Shown: positions 34,715 to 48,000, counted from the stretch's first letter. The stretch: 64,000 nucleotides of DNA from Dioscorea cayenensis subsp. rotundata (GCF_009730915.1 NC_052483.1:2108001-2172000), one strand, 5' to 3'. Numbers and translations: made by a program. The notes: generated from the letters alone by a model not told the origin.

Positions 34715-37539
34715 TGGTGTTAAAAATTGATGATGAGGGATCAAGCTATCATCCTCTTATGTTCCTTGCCAAATTTTATATGAGAATTTTTGTTGATACT
34801 ATGCTATATGGTAGAGAAAGTATTTTTACGTGGCGATGTGAGAAGGATGTTATGCAATCTAAGGAATTAGGCGGAAGGTTTTTTGGTTCCAAAGAAGATG
34901 GTGCGAGCGGGTTTGATTGTTAGCGAGGCGGGATCGAGGCAGGATGCGTGGGAACATGGGAAAATCACGTTTCCAAATCGAGACCTGGAGGATTACGTTG
35001 TTTTTACATGAAAGAAAAAGGGTCACTTGAGGAAAGATTGCCTCACGGAGGAAGAAGGAAATGAGAATAAAGAATCAGTAGTAATGCTAGTGCGAGAAAG
35101 GGAATTACAGATGATGCGAGATAATGATGATGTAGCGGTGGATAGTTCACGATAAAGGCGCGTGGGAAGTGATGTTTTATTTGTCATGATTTTTAGGGTT
35201 CTGTAAATACTTGGGTCTTGGACACTGGTGCATCTTATCATATGACATTCTCAAAGGAATTGTCCACTTCTTTCAAAGATTGGAAAAGCGATGTGCATTT
35301 GGGTGATGATGGGAGAAAGCTTAGTGTTTGAAGAGCGGTGGTTACATGCAGATTAAGATGTATGATGGAATAGTCTGAACATTTGATACATGGTATGTTC
35401 CTGGTCTACGCAAGAACTTGATTGTTATTGGTACTCTAGCAAAACAGGGGTACAGTTTCTCTGTTGATGGTGAGCAATTAAAAGTTTCTAAATGTGCTCT
35501 AGTAGTCATGAATGGTAGATTGCTGCATGGTATTTACTTATTGATGGGCGCTCGTGTGATGGGAACAATGGTCTGATCTCATTCCTCGGAAAGACGGCAT
35601 GATGATAGAACAGAATTATGGCATTACAGACTAGGTTACATGAGTGAGAGATGGCTTGTAGTGTTGAGCAAACAAGGATTGTTGGGTGGTGGAAAAACTG
35701 GAAAACTGAAATTTTGTGAGACTTGTGTTATGGGAAAGCAACGCAGGGTGAAATTCAGTTCTAGAAAGCATACTTCAACTGGTATTCTTGATTATATTCA
35801 TTCATATTTGTGGGGTCCCTCTCCAGTTGAGTTTTATGGCAGATACAGGTACTTCGTTACTTTCATTGATGATTATTCTAGAAAGGTCTGGGTATATTTT
35901 CTGAGATTAAAGGATGAGGTGTTTGGGAGGTTCAAGGAGTGGAAGACTATAGTTGAAAAGGGGACATGCAAACAAATTAAGACACTCAGAACAGATAATG
36001 GTTTAGAATTTTGTAATAAACCATTTGATAAGTTCTGTAAGAAAGAAGGTATAGTGAGGCACCACACTGTACAATATACACCACAACAGAATGGTGTTGC
36101 AGAATGCATGAACCAAACACTGTTACAACGTGCTCGATGCATGCGATTAAGTGCTGGCCTCTCTAAGCAATTTTGGGCCGAAGCGATTAATCGCTTATTA
36201 TCTCGGTGAATAGATCTCCATCAACCGCAATTGATTTGAAGACTCCTCAAGAGGTGTATGGTTCGGTAAACCCTCCGATTATTCGGTTTTCACGTATATT
36301 TGGTTGTCTCCGCTTATGCCATAGTGAATGATGGTAAACTTGATCCAAGGGCAATGAAATGCATATTTCTAGGGTATGCTGTTAGAGTTAAAGGATATAG
36401 ATTGTGGTGTACTGAAAAAGATAGAACTCTAAAATTTATTATTAGCAGAGATGTTACTTTTGATGAATCTGCTATGTTTGGTCAGAGAAAGGAGCTTGAT
36501 AATGTTGCAGGTAATAAAGATCATGGTGCTAACCAGAAGGTGGAGTTTGAGATTGAAGCTAAAAAAGGAATAGAAAAACTGTTGAATCACAGAGTATAGC
36601 AGCAAGGAGACCAAGAAGGGAAATTAGAAAGCCTGTGAGGTATGCAGATTGTGTCAATATTGTTAATATTAACTCTATTGCTTATGCCTTGGCAGTAGGA
36701 TAACATATTGATTCTGATGAACCGAGGTCATATAAAGAGGCAGTGCAGAGTAGAGAAACACAGAATGGTTGATTGCCATGAATGAGGAGATACAATCTCT
36801 AGCAAAGAACGAAACCTGGGAACTAGTTCCATTACCAAAGGGTGTAAAACTAGTGGGATGCAAATGTGTGTTCAAGAAGAAAGAAGGGATTCCTAGAGTT
36901 GAACCAGCAATATTCAAAGCAAGGCTTGTGGCAAAGGGTTTCTCACAGAAGAAGGGAATTGATTATCATGAAGTATTCTTACTAGTTGTGAAGCACAAAA
37001 CAATTCGGGTTCTTCTAGCCATTGTAAGTGTTTTTGATTTGGAGTTAGAACAGCTTGATGTCAAAATAGCTTTTTTACATGGGAATCTGGAGGAACAGAT
37101 TTATATGTCACAACCAGAGGGATTTCTTGTTTCTGGAAAAGAAGACCATGTATGTTTGCTGAAAAGATCACTGTATGGGTTGAAGTAGTCCCCTAGGCAG
37201 TGGTATAAAAGGTGTGATAATTGTGTTTACTCTATAAAGCTTTTAGATGTTTCCTTTATATATTTGTTGCTATATATGGATGACATGTTGATTGCAGCTA
37301 AGAATAAAGCTGAAATTGATAGTTTGAAGGTATTATTGAGCAATGAGTTTGAAATAAAAAATTTAGGTGCAGCCAAAAAGATGTTGGGTATGGAGATTTG
37401 GAGAGACAGGAAAGCAAAGCAGTTATATGTTTCACAACAGAAGTATATTGAAAAGTTGTTGCAGTCTTTTCAGATGGAACACTCAAAGTCAATTAGTACT
37501 CCTTTGGCATCATACTTTAAATTTGATGCTAGTACCTTA

Positions 37540-40197
37540 TGTAATACCCTGAACCTTTGGATACCTGTTGGAAAATATATTCAGGGTATTACTACAGTTG
37601 CAGTAAGATTTTTCTACAGAGTAATCTTGTTGAGAAACCCCAAGTGGAAAGAATAAGGACCTAAGTGTAAAAGTTTTTAAAAGATTTTTGGGTTAAAGAA
37701 TAAAATCGAAAAAGGATGGACATGAAATGTTTACTAGAACCGAGGACTGAAAGAGTAAGATGGAAGGATCTTTTTAAAATGTTGTGTTATAATCTCGGGG
37801 ACCGTTGGGTAATTTGAAGGGACCTTTTGAGAATACTATTTCATAATTCAAGGACCATTTGGGGAGTTTTTCAGGGATCTGTTTTCTACGAAATTATGTT
37901 TTCGAGAGACTAAAAGTGAATTTCGGCTGAAGAGTTAATTGAGAGAAAAATCTAGAGCTTGTGTTGTTCATCTTCTTCTCCACCATTTTGCTACAGTAAC
38001 CCGAGAGTTAAAAAAAAAAATTTGAAGAAATGGGAGAAATTAGATGATTATGATGTTAATAATGATTAGGGTTTGGTTTGATTAATTAAGTTGATGATTA
38101 TGATGATTATGATGTTAATAATGATGGTTGGATTGGAATTGGTTAGGTTTAGCCAAATTGATTTGGTTGAGTTGAATCAATTGATTGAGTTGAGTTTGAT
38201 TTGGTTTAACTGACATTTAATTGAATCGAAATCGTCTGGATGAGTAATCAAGTAGTTGGCGTTTTTAATCGAATCGATCCTGTGCCCGGGTTTGATCAAA
38301 TCAGAGTTGAGTGTAGTTGGACTTGAATGGTTTGGTTGAAGTTGATTTGGGTTTTGGTTTGAGATGTTGGGCTAAAGGTTTGGGCTGAACCAATTTAGAA
38401 GAGAATTGGGTTCGGTTGAACCAAGCTGGTTCAACAGAATTTGTATGATAATTAAGTTGGTTCAAGGCTAGTGGGTTTAATTAAACCCTGGTTCAGTGAA
38501 TTTGAGTTTGGTTCGAGTGGAATTGAGTTTGGTTCGAGGTTGGTTCAGAATGAGTCAGCCCAAATCGAGTTGGCTTAAGTGCAATCGAGACCAGATTTGA
38601 TTACGCAAGTCGAGTTTGAACCGATTGAGTGAGTAAGTAATAGAGAGTCTACTATTGTTTCCTTTTTTTCTTTTTTTATTTAAATGTGGTATTTATTTTT
38701 TTATTATATTATTACTGCTAGGGTGTTGATTAGGCGGGAGGGAGTTCCGGGTCTAGCAAAGAACCCAAGGACACGAGTGAGTTGGTAGTGGCTATTATTT
38801 TAAATAAATAATTAATTATTATTATTTTGAAATAATTGTTTAATGGCTAGTATTTTGGAAATAAATGTTTAAGTATTTCATTTTATCATGTTTAATTTCG
38901 TATAAGGTCGAAATATACTTATATTTATTTTCCTACGATGTGCCATGATAACCGTATTGATACATCGGTTTTGTATAATTATATGTATTTGTGAATAGTA
39001 AAAATACATATATACGTGATTTAATTATTCAATTCATGTATTTATTTTTGGATGGGTACATATGCTGCTTTGATTTGGAATGATTTGTGAAATCATGTGC
39101 CCGTATTAAAATGTTTTTACCGACAATATTTGTGGAATTGGTTTTCATTCCTGGTATAGGAATGGTATCATGGATCTTTCTTGGTATTATCGATTGTTAT
39201 ACTTTTGGCGTTGGCTTTGTGGAAAATAATGGTTATTTCAGTGATGTGAATGTTTGATCCTGGATAAAGATCACGTGATATGATTTATATCGATTGTATT
39301 ATTCACTGTATCTACTTGATGGTTTTGGAACGGTGGCCGGGCTAAGGCCCGACTCTCTGCGATGAGTGGGTCCCCACGCACGACCTTTAGAGGTGGCGTG
39401 GTGGACACGAGTATTGATTCTACGAGGGCGGTTCGGGTGGGAGCGCGAGAGCCCACGGTGGATATTCATCGGGTGGCCAGGGGTCGCGCGGCCGGGTGAG
39501 CCGATGGGTCAACGATAAGGACATGAGTTCCTGGACGCTCTGAACCTAGCCCTGACCACGGCGAGGTTTAGAGAGTTTTCTAGACCATGTTATCTTTGGG
39601 TGAGTGTTGGGTATTGCTTTATTTTGAATTTGAAATTTATGTTATTTTTGAATCTGTGATGAGGGCGGGTCTCTACAAAATTTGTGTTTCTGAGAAAATC
39701 AAATTGATGTTGATCTATGTTAATTTATGTTTCAAAAGTTCTTTAAAAATATATTTTGCTAGAATTCTGGTATTTTGGAAAAGTTGGAAAAATTATTTGA
39801 GAAGTTGGTATTTATATACTTTATATATCATGTATTTAAGTATTTGAAATTATTAAGCCACTCTGAGCCAATCCGAATGTCTTTCGTAGTCTGCAGGACG
39901 GGACCCTAGATTGCCTAATCGAGTATAGAGCTAGTCGGGGTTGAGTCGGGACTGCAGGTGGGTCCCCACTTTCTTTATTTCTTGTCGTTGGTGTTGTGAT
40001 CTTGTAGCGGTTGTACCCATGCAAAATTGAGTTATTAGTATTCATGATATTTATGTATTTGAACACGTAGTTAGAGTGAAGTCGTAAATTGTGATTTGTA
40101 GGTCCGATTTTGTTTAAAAGCAGTGTCGGGTTTCGGTTAAAGGGAATTTTAACTGATGGATGCCACATTTACCTCAGTAGAAGGGGTGGGTGTGACA
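37540..40197 (+). mobile_element. solo LTR nested in copia element
   Basis: 2658 bp, starts TGTAATACCCTGAACC and ends GGGTGTGACA, flanked by a perfect 5-bp duplication CCTTA (37535-37539 and 40198-40202). The copia reading frame stops at its left edge and resumes in frame directly after the second CCTTA. Internally it shares the 'gggctaaggcccgac' hairpin (about 39341-39353) and the 'gctacagtaa' word (about 37990) with the LTR at 42113-44260, so it belongs to the same broad long-LTR group. No gag/pol. Confidence 0.9.
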
Positions 40198-40984
40198 CCT
40201 TACCTAGTACAAATGATGAGAGGGATTACATGAGTAGAGTCCCTTATTCGAATGTTGTTGGTAGTTTGATGTATGGAATGGTATGTACTAGGCCAGATTT
40301 AGCTTATGCAGTTAGTGTGGTAAGTAGATTCATGAGTAATCTAGGGAAGGCTCATTGGGAGGCAGTTAAATGGATTATGCGATATTTGAAAAGTATGAGT
40401 AATATTTGCTTGGTTTATGGTACTGATGGTTTTACTGGTGGTCTTGTTGGCTATACAGATTCTGACTATGGCAAAGACCTTATTAAGAGGAGATCTTTGG
40501 CTTGCTATATCTTTACCCTATTTGGGTGTACCGTCAGTTGGAAAGAAACACTTCAGTCTACAGTTGCTTTGTCTACCACTAAAGCAGAATACATGTCACT
40601 GACAGAAAGGGTGAAGGAAGGCATGTTGGTGCATGGTCTTGTTGATAGTTTGGGCTTGAATGTGCAGAGACCAATTATTTATTGTGATAGTCAGAGTGCA
40701 TTAATCTTGGCGAAGAATCCAGTCTATCATGAAAGATCAAAGTATATTGATGTCAGGTTGAACTTCATTCGGGATGTTATTGAAAGCAAACGGCTCTCCA
40801 TAGAGAAAATAGCCAGAACAAACAATCCAGCAGATATGTTGACGAAGTTTTTACCTATAGAAAAGTTCAAGCAAAGCTTGGACTTGGTGAATATCCGCAC
40901 AACATGAGGCCCTTTGAGGCGTGGATGGTAGGGGGATGTTCTTGGTTCTTGATGCATGGGAAAATTCAAGTCAAGGTGGAGATT

Positions 40985-41344
40985 TGTTGAGATGCCTTGA
41001 ATTTGAAATTGATTGTGATTGTAACCCTATCCAAATTATGACTCCACCCTAATTTAGGGAGTTAACCCTAAATTAGAGATTTCAATGAAAATCTGTGGTG
41101 GGCTTTTGGCTTGGGCCTGCCCAACAGACTGATCCATTGTGGGTTATATTATTTTATTTTAATTTGGATATATATAGTGTTTTATCTGTATTATCTATAT
41201 GAGTTTTTTCCTCGAAAGAGAAGAATAAGAAATCTCTATCTCCCTGCCCGTGGACGTAGGTCATATAGACCGAACCACGTAAATCTCTGCGTGCTACTAT
41301 TTTCTTTTGTTTTTCTTCATATTATTGCTGTGTTTGGCATAACA
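40985..41344 (+). repeat. 3' LTR of copia element
   Basis: It starts TGTTGAGATGCC straight after the purine-rich tract 'caaggtggagattt' and ends GGCATAACA, about 360 bp. It contains a TATA-like 'tatatatagtg' (about 41169-41179). The left LTR cannot be compared because of the assembly gap, so the right boundary is by terminus style only. Confidence 0.7.
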
Positions 41345-41346
41345 AC

Positions 41347-41628
41347 GAGCAAGTAATGAATGCTCATTTGTCTTTGTGATCATATATTCAAAATCAAAAT
41401 TATCTATGTTTGCTTTTGCATCTGTTCTTTATTAATTGTGTCATTAATAACAATTTTCACCGTATTTTGCATCTCTTCTTTATTGAAGAGCAAGTAATGA
41501 ATGCTCATTTGTCTTTGTGATCATATATTCAAAATCAAAATTTTCTCTATTTGCTTTTGCATTTGTTCTTTATTAATTGTGTCATTAATAACAATTTTCA
41601 ACGTATTTTTCATATATTATCATTAACA
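41347..41628 (+). repeat. 141-bp tandem duplication, also present in the ELM2/SANT gene intron
   Basis: Two adjacent copies of about 141 bp begin GAGCAAGTAATGAATGCTC at 41347 and 41488. A third, related copy lies at about 53856-53980 inside the first intron of the ELM2/SANT gene. They share 'tttgtgatcatatattcaaa' and 'ttttcaccgtattttgcatc'. Function unknown; the copia element lies directly before the first copy. Confidence 0.8.
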
Positions 41629-42088
41629 AAAATGGGAGACTAGTTATGAATTATAAGAGATCTCTCTGAAATTGAGGAATAGAGTTCAATCAGGCATATG
41701 AAAGGGTAAGACAGAAAATTTCTAACATCTCAAGACTGAGTTTGCTATCAAGGGAGAATAAGTTCGGGGTATAATGGCAGAAAACATTACTTTTAAAACT
41801 AAAATGAAGAAAACAAAGCATGAGCAATTGTCAACAACTATAGCTGTTGGGCAAGACCAATCCAACTCATATGCAGAAAGAAACCTACAAATCCCATACA
41901 ATTCCATAAGTAAAACACAAAGCTTCAACCAAAACAACTTCAAAATGAAACAAGTATCAAAACTTCACAGCAACTCAGTATGTAAAGAAACTAATGCAAG
42001 TTTATAAAGAAAAAAATCAATCATCATTGCTTGCCAAGAGTGAAGCCGAAGCCATTACCGCATTGTTTCCTAAGTGTGTTGTTGCAAT

Positions 42089-44663
42089 TAGGGATGGTAA
42101 TTGGGCAGGGCGTGTCACGCCCCGAACCTAACCGGGCACGTGGCAACCGCCACGATGACAAGAAGTGGGTCCCACAATGGCCCCATCTTCAGGTCGCCGT
42201 AACACTCAATATAAACATGTTATCACAATTACATAGCTAGATGGCAAAATAATAATAAGATCACAATAGGGTTCCCTGATACTAGGGACCCTAAACACAA
42301 GTAGTATCAACAACAGTACAAACCAAGGTTTCAGATACAACCAGAAAATACAAATACATGAACAACATATAAAGGTCAAGTCTAGTGGATCCATAAATTT
42401 TACATGCATACTATAACAAACCTAAACAAGAAGTACAGATGAATCACTCTACTGCTGCACAACACAACTCTGTCCAAAGTCGCAGTCTGAAAAGATAAAA
42501 GAAAGATAGCGGTGAGTAACAGGTGTTACCCAGTGAGTGGTGTCAGCATAGATGTAATAGAGTGATAAAGTATTTCAAATAGTAATTCCACACGAATAAT
42601 AACATATAAAATCTATTCCAAGTATTCAACATATTAACAAATAACACAAGGTTCATAAAAAAAGCAAAATAACATTTTTAAAACACAATGAACATAGCTC
42701 CAAAAAATACATGTCGACCTAAAAACAATTCCCCACGCTAATCGTGGCAGCTGACTAGCTATGAGACCACCAAGGAGTTTTTAAATTTTTTTAAAAATTT
42801 TAAAAAGTTGCCTTTCCTAGTGTTGTCACATCGAGATCCCCGTGTGGTGGCCCCGGGTTTCTCACATAAAAGAACCCCCTGTCAATGGCTCCGCGTACCT
42901 CTTGACCAGGGTTAACCACGCCGCCTCCCATCAGGCCGGACCGTGGAACCCCACACTGCAGTGTCGGACTAAAGTCCGCCGTCACCATCAAAACTGAATG
43001 CCACAATATAATTCTTTCCAATTTCAAATTCAAAGAATCTATCATACAATGTTTAAACCAGGAAATGTACATCAAACCATGTTTCATTTGCATATAAATA
43101 CAGAAATATACATCAAACCATATTCCATTTGCATATAAATACGGGAATGCAAGTAAACATGTTTCTTTCAAAATAAATAGGTATAAGCATTCTAGGTTTA
43201 ACCATTTCAAGTAAATTTGTACTCAAAATATATATCAACGAAACCAATTTATCATCAGATTTATGTGATAAAACACATGAAGAAATACTTTAGTACTCTT
43301 ATTAAATCTATGCAATTATAAATTTAACAACTCACAGAACAAGTCGTCTCGTCCTGAGACGCGCTTACTGTTCGGCGAGTTCCTTCCCCTTAGAGGATGC
43401 TTCCCCACCTAAATGCAAGCAGGGAATCCAAATTCTAATGAACATAAGAATGATGGCCAAAAGAAAATGCATGAAAATACAATTATACATGTCTAATACG
43501 AAACCTTAGGGTTTTAGGGCAAGACAACGTCATTTTGGATCCAAACGACATCAGAATAGAGTAAACCTAGTTCCAATGAGTTCAGGGCAAGGAAAGCTTC
43601 AATGTGGGCCAAAGAAATACCAGAAAAGACTCAATTTTTTTTGGTGCTACAGTAACTTCGAGGTTGCTACAGTAAACCCGAACATTATACTATGGTTTTC
43701 TCCCAATTTACAACACTAAATCAAAAAATTTCTTCAACAACATTCTCATATATTAATCATAAATCATTGGCTTCAATTTGAGCCTATAAATCACCAAATC
43801 CATGGAGAATTCAAAGTTTTTATACATTTCTAAAAACAAGGAAATACGAGAGAAATACAAAATAAAAACATTGGATCTAAAGCTTACCAGATTCAGGAGT
43901 GAGGGAGGAAGGAGTTTGGTATTTGAGTTCGTCGGAAATTCTCGCCGGAAAAAAATATCTTCTAATGTTAGGGTCGGCCGAACAAGAAACAAGGAGAAAA
44001 AGTAATGAAGAAGAAGAAGCCAGGTTGTTTCTCTCATTCATTTATATATATATATATATATATAGGAAATGACCTAATTGCCCTCTTAATAGAAAAATCA
44101 TAAAAAATGGATCCAAATGACGGAATTGCCCCCGATTTTTCACATAAAAGCTACTATGCAAATATGCAAAATGCCACTACTGCTAAGTGACCATTTTACC
44201 CCTAATGCAAGCATAAAAATCTAAATAGACCCGAGGTCTAAATCAGGATAGGGTACAACAGGGCGGACCCGCTCACCGCATACCTTGCCTCGCTCCTCAC
44301 CTCGTCCCACTATTTTTTTAAGTTTTTAATACCATATTCGATTCGCGAATTTTTACACTCACCCGTCTCGCCCTGCCTTTACAAAAATTGAAATAAAATA
44401 AATTTTTTTACTATTTTTAGTTCATTTAATCAAAATACATCACTAGTGAATATAATCTTATTTACTTTGCTTCATGCTTTATAAAGTGAGAAATTTTAAA
44501 TTATATATATTAATATATAGGGGTATATATATAATTTTTTAATGGGTTAGGACGGAGTAAAATAATACCAAACCCGTCCCGCCCCATTATAAAAAATTTT
44601 CGCCCCGACCCTGGGCAAATCAGGTCAGAAACCACAGGTTGATTCGGGGTTTTGCCATCCCTA
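42089..44663. mobile_element. non-autonomous hAT-type element with nested LTR
   Basis: Termini TAGGGATGGTAA and TTGCCATCCCTA are inverted copies flanked by a perfect 8-bp duplication GTTGCAAT (42081-42088 and 44664-44671). Without the nested LTR (42113-44260) and its duplication, the element is 422 bp. The subterminal sequence is rich in 'gcggaccc/cccgcccc' words. No transposase. Confidence 0.88.
42113..44260 (-). mobile_element. solo LTR nested in hAT-type element
   Basis: 2148 bp, starts TGTCACGCCCCGAACC and ends GGGTACAACA, flanked by a perfect 5-bp duplication GGGCG (42108-42112 and 44261-44265). The start is nearly the same as that of the LTR at 3009, placing it on minus. It contains 'gctacagta' words (about 43650, 43666) and the 'ggactaaagtcc' hairpin (about 42966). 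No gag/pol. Confidence 0.88.
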
Positions 44664-44770
44664 GTTGCAATTCGATAACCTCATGATCTCAATGCCTGAA
44701 AGCACTCCGCAGGTGACTTCCAGAGCTCAATGTCAAGCCATTTCTCAGCACTCATGCTCACATGCCTATA

Positions 44771-45084
44771 GTTAAATCATATTTAACTATACATTTTATT
44801 AAATCATATTTTAAATAAAAATAATCTCAAAATAACTTATTTTATCAAGTAACTGATTTTCTTAGTTAATATAAATTATTTAAAATAGTCATATTAAAAA
44901 AACCAGAGAAAATAAATATAAGTAGTGATACTTGAGGCTTGTGGCATATTTAATAGTTAAAATAATAAAAAAAATATTGAATATGTTTTTATGAAATTGT
45001 TTTGCAAATTAGGATTTAACAGGGGCTTTTCTGCAAAAACATACAAAGTTATGTTTTTTAATATGAACCCGGGCTTTGTTTTAG
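44771..45084. other. intergenic / TTF1-like gene upstream region
   Basis: AT-rich with no obvious gene. It precedes a GC-richer transcript leader starting about 45085. Confidence 0.5.
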
Positions 45085-48000
45085 ATATCCTTTCGAGTTT
45101 CTCCGCCGCCTTCACCTCCGACTCCGACCTCGACCTCGACCTCGACCTCGCCGGCGTTGTTCTAGAGTAACCAATATCCGGTGAGTATTCGGTGCTTTCC
45201 TTCTAATTATTTGATCTGACATGCGAATTGATTAGGGTTGTGTTGATCGAATTTGGAATTGTTACAATTTCGCTTGTTTGAGATGTTTGTGAGATTTAAT
45301 CCATAAAGACTCCAGCTTTTTATTTTTTTGGTTTCTCTCTTTGATTTAAGCAAGGATTGGCTTTGGATTTTTATCATTGTCTCATTTGGACGCATTTTGT
45401 TTGGATGATATTGTGATTTATTGATGATGAATTGTGTAGAATCTTTCCTTCTGCTTTTTGAAATTTCATCTCTTTGTCGATCCTTAACTTTTATTGTTGG
45501 TTGTCTTAATGGGCAATATTTAGTGAAGCAAAGAAGGTTTCTTTAGAGATCTTTCACTATTTGAAAACAATTGAATCGTTAATCTGTTTACGTCTATAGT
45601 TTGAAACAGTATAATGATGTTAGCCATGATTGAACCGTTTGCAGATACTAGAAATTTTGAGTTGAGGAAATGGAGGAGCAGAAGATGAGGAAGAAGAAGA
45701 AGAAGGCGGGTGATGAGATAGTAAGAAGAATGGATTCTGCTCATGGTGATATGGTATACTCCTCGGAGAAAGTTGTAGAAGAAGATTCTGGGAAGAGTGA
45801 GAAGAAAAAGAAGTCAAAAAAGAAAAATCAGAAGGAGAGTGGTGGTTTGGAAGACAATGGTGTCACTAACAAGGAGACTGTTGATATGCGTGAGAGTGAG
45901 AATGGGTTGGATTTAGATGGAAGTGAGGTGAAATCAGGAGAAAATAGAAAAGAGAAGAAGAGTAAGAAATTGGTTCCTATAGCAAATAATGATTTTGGGG
46001 AGAAGTTGGATTATGAAGGGAGAATTAATGAGAATGAAAAGGAGTTGGATTCAGAAAAACTTTCTACTTCTAGTTCTAGTAAAGAGACAATGAAGGAGGT
46101 GAAGGAGAAAAAGAAACGAAAGGACAAAAGTAGTAAGCTTGTTTCATCAGCATCGTTAGATACTGCTGCAAAGGCCACTGACAGTCTTGGCAGTGAAGAG
46201 TGTGAGGACTTGAGTGGGAATAAATCTGAGAGGAAGAGAAGAAGGGATGCTGATACTGTTGAGGCTGAGAAGCATGGGAACAGCAAAAAGAAGAAAGTCA
46301 AGCAAGCATCTAGAATTGTAGCTCCGAGTGTGACTGAAGAGGATGTTGGTGGGACACCATCAATGGCCAATGAGAATGGTGAGAAAAGCAATAACATGAA
46401 GGTGAAATATAGTGGTACAGAACATTTTGATAAACCAACGTCGAAGAAAGGTGCCAAAAATAAGGCAGCCAAGAAGGAGCCTAAGTCAAAGAAGCGAGAC
46501 ACAGAGTATCTCAAGACTTCAGCCTCTAAGCAAAAGAAGAAGGTATCTTTCTCAGGTGATGTTGAGGTCTTCCCTGTTAACAATGCCACAAACTGCGAAG
46601 AAGAAGATGAAGAAAATCTGATCCGAGGCCAGCGTTACACGCGAGAAGAAGATGAATTGCTGAAGAAAGCTGTCCTGGATTATGTAGAAGTGAGTTATTT
46701 TTTCATGTAGCATAACTGGATTAGCAACTTGAGTTAATGGTCTTTCCTATTGTTCCTGTCTGACTATTGTTCCTCTACTTGCATAGTGTTGTTTGCTTAA
46801 CTATCATGTCTATCACTGAATGCTGTTTCCATATTGAATTGCTTCTTTTCTTGTGAGTTTATTTGATATGGATGTATCTTATCCTTTCCTCTGAATATGA
46901 AAACATTGTTGCAAGAGATAATGAAAGTCATCATACTCCTTGTTTATTGCCATTTCTATTGTTTTGTATGTTCTGCTAGCTGATTTACTTCACAGAACAA
47001 CTCCTTATTCTATTTGGGTGCTTTTTCCAGGAGAATGGACTGGGTGAGGATGGCGTGAAGAAGGTTATGAACTGTAGGAACTATCCAGAAGTTAAAAATT
47101 GCTGGAAGATTATTAGTAAGAGTTGCTACCATGATTTGAATTTTTCCACCTTCATTGATTTATTTATTCCATGCCTTTCATAGTTTTTTTATTTTCAGCT
47201 TTATGAGCTTGTTTTTGTTTTTAGCTGTTCTGTGGCTTGACCTTTATTTATTCTTTTTTCTTAGTACTTTTGCTATTGGTATTTCTTATATTCTCTTTTG
47301 TTTATGTGAATGGAGTATATTTTCAGTGGGCATATGAATGACTTATGAATTTATGTCATATTCATGTGACTTTTTTTTTTTAATTTTATGTTACATGATT
47401 CGCAGCGACTGCTCTGCCCAGGAGACCTTATTTTTCAGTATATACGCGAGCTCATGTTATATTTGAGAGGAGTGAGAGGCACAATTGGCTACCTGAAGAA
47501 GTAGAATATGTCAAGAAGTATTTCCACCTCTACTCAGATTCAATTTATTCTTGAAATTTAGTTCTCTTATTTATCAAAATTCTTGACAAACTCAAGTAAA
47601 TAATCCTTTTTTGGTCAGCTTACTTGGTCATCAAAACTTAAAATTGTGCTTTAAGTTATCAACAAGGGCAATTACCATGATAATGCCATGATAATCACAC
47701 CTAGGATTTTTAGTCAATCACATTAGTGAATCTAAGCAATATAGCATAAAGCTATTGAAACTGAATTCATCCATTAATTATTGATTCATCTCTTCGAAAA
47801 GATCCATTTGTTTGTTGCAAAGAATAGAGATCTTATTTAAGTTAACTTGATAAAATAAGATAGAACTTATTCAAACGAAAACATAGCTGCATGCCTGCAT
47901 CGACTTCTTGACTTATTAGCAAATTTACTTTATAATAAATTCAAAACAAGCCCATTGGATTTGTCATTTTTATGTGGATCGACATCTGAAGTTACTATAC

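Larger units (their letters stand above)
34715..41344 (+). mobile_element. Ty1/copia retrotransposon, degenerate, with nested solo LTR
   Basis: Order of domains fits copia (integrase before reverse transcriptase): gag end with a damaged zinc knuckle (about 34985-35045), protease WVLDTGASYHM (about 35213), pre-integrase and integrase (about 35620-36209, with TDNGLEF and PQQNGVAE), reverse transcriptase (about 36770-37540, with LLYMDDML), and RNase H (about 40198-40905, with TKAEYMSL and ADMLTKF). A purine-rich tract (about 40973-40983) precedes the 3' LTR at 40985-41344. Frameshifts occur in gag and between integrase and RT; a stop follows LYGLK (37186-37188), so it cannot be autonomous. A 2658-bp solo LTR splits the RT-RNase H part. 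The 5' LTR is not visible because of the gap. Confidence 0.9.
41700..44770 (-). pseudogene. SpoU-family tRNA/rRNA 2'-O-methyltransferase pseudogene
   Basis: Minus-strand pieces: MSAEKWLDIELWKSPAECFQ then ALRS, a stop codon (44681-44683), GYRIATTHLG (about 44690-44760 into 42060-42088), and ELDWSCPTAIVVDN (about 41838-41880). These follow the order of a plant SpoU methyltransferase, an enzyme that methylates ribose 2'-OH groups of tRNA or rRNA with S-adenosylmethionine. The stop replaces a position where the family usually has Arg (a CGA to TGA change would explain it). A hAT-type element (42089-44663) with an 8-bp duplication cuts the GYRIATT exon and itself holds a solo LTR. The essential NE..G loop after TAIVV is altered (DNCSC). 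No other exons are recognised, so this is a fragment. Confidence 0.78.

Noticed and set aside
33668..34923. Long open frames of 347-408 codons
   Set aside because: They are created by the 1000 N of the assembly gap and carry no sequence information.
35023..35241. Minus-strand frame inside the copia gag-protease region
   Set aside because: The plus strand carries the recognisable protease motif; the minus frame is a shadow.
34715..41344. Copia element as an active, complete retrotransposon
   Set aside because: It has frameshifts, a stop in the reverse transcriptase region, a 2.66 kb insertion and no visible 5' LTR.
46011..46589. Minus-strand frame of 192 codons
   Set aside because: Antisense shadow of the Lys/Glu-rich first exon of the TTF1-like gene; Ser/Phe/Leu-rich composition follows from that.
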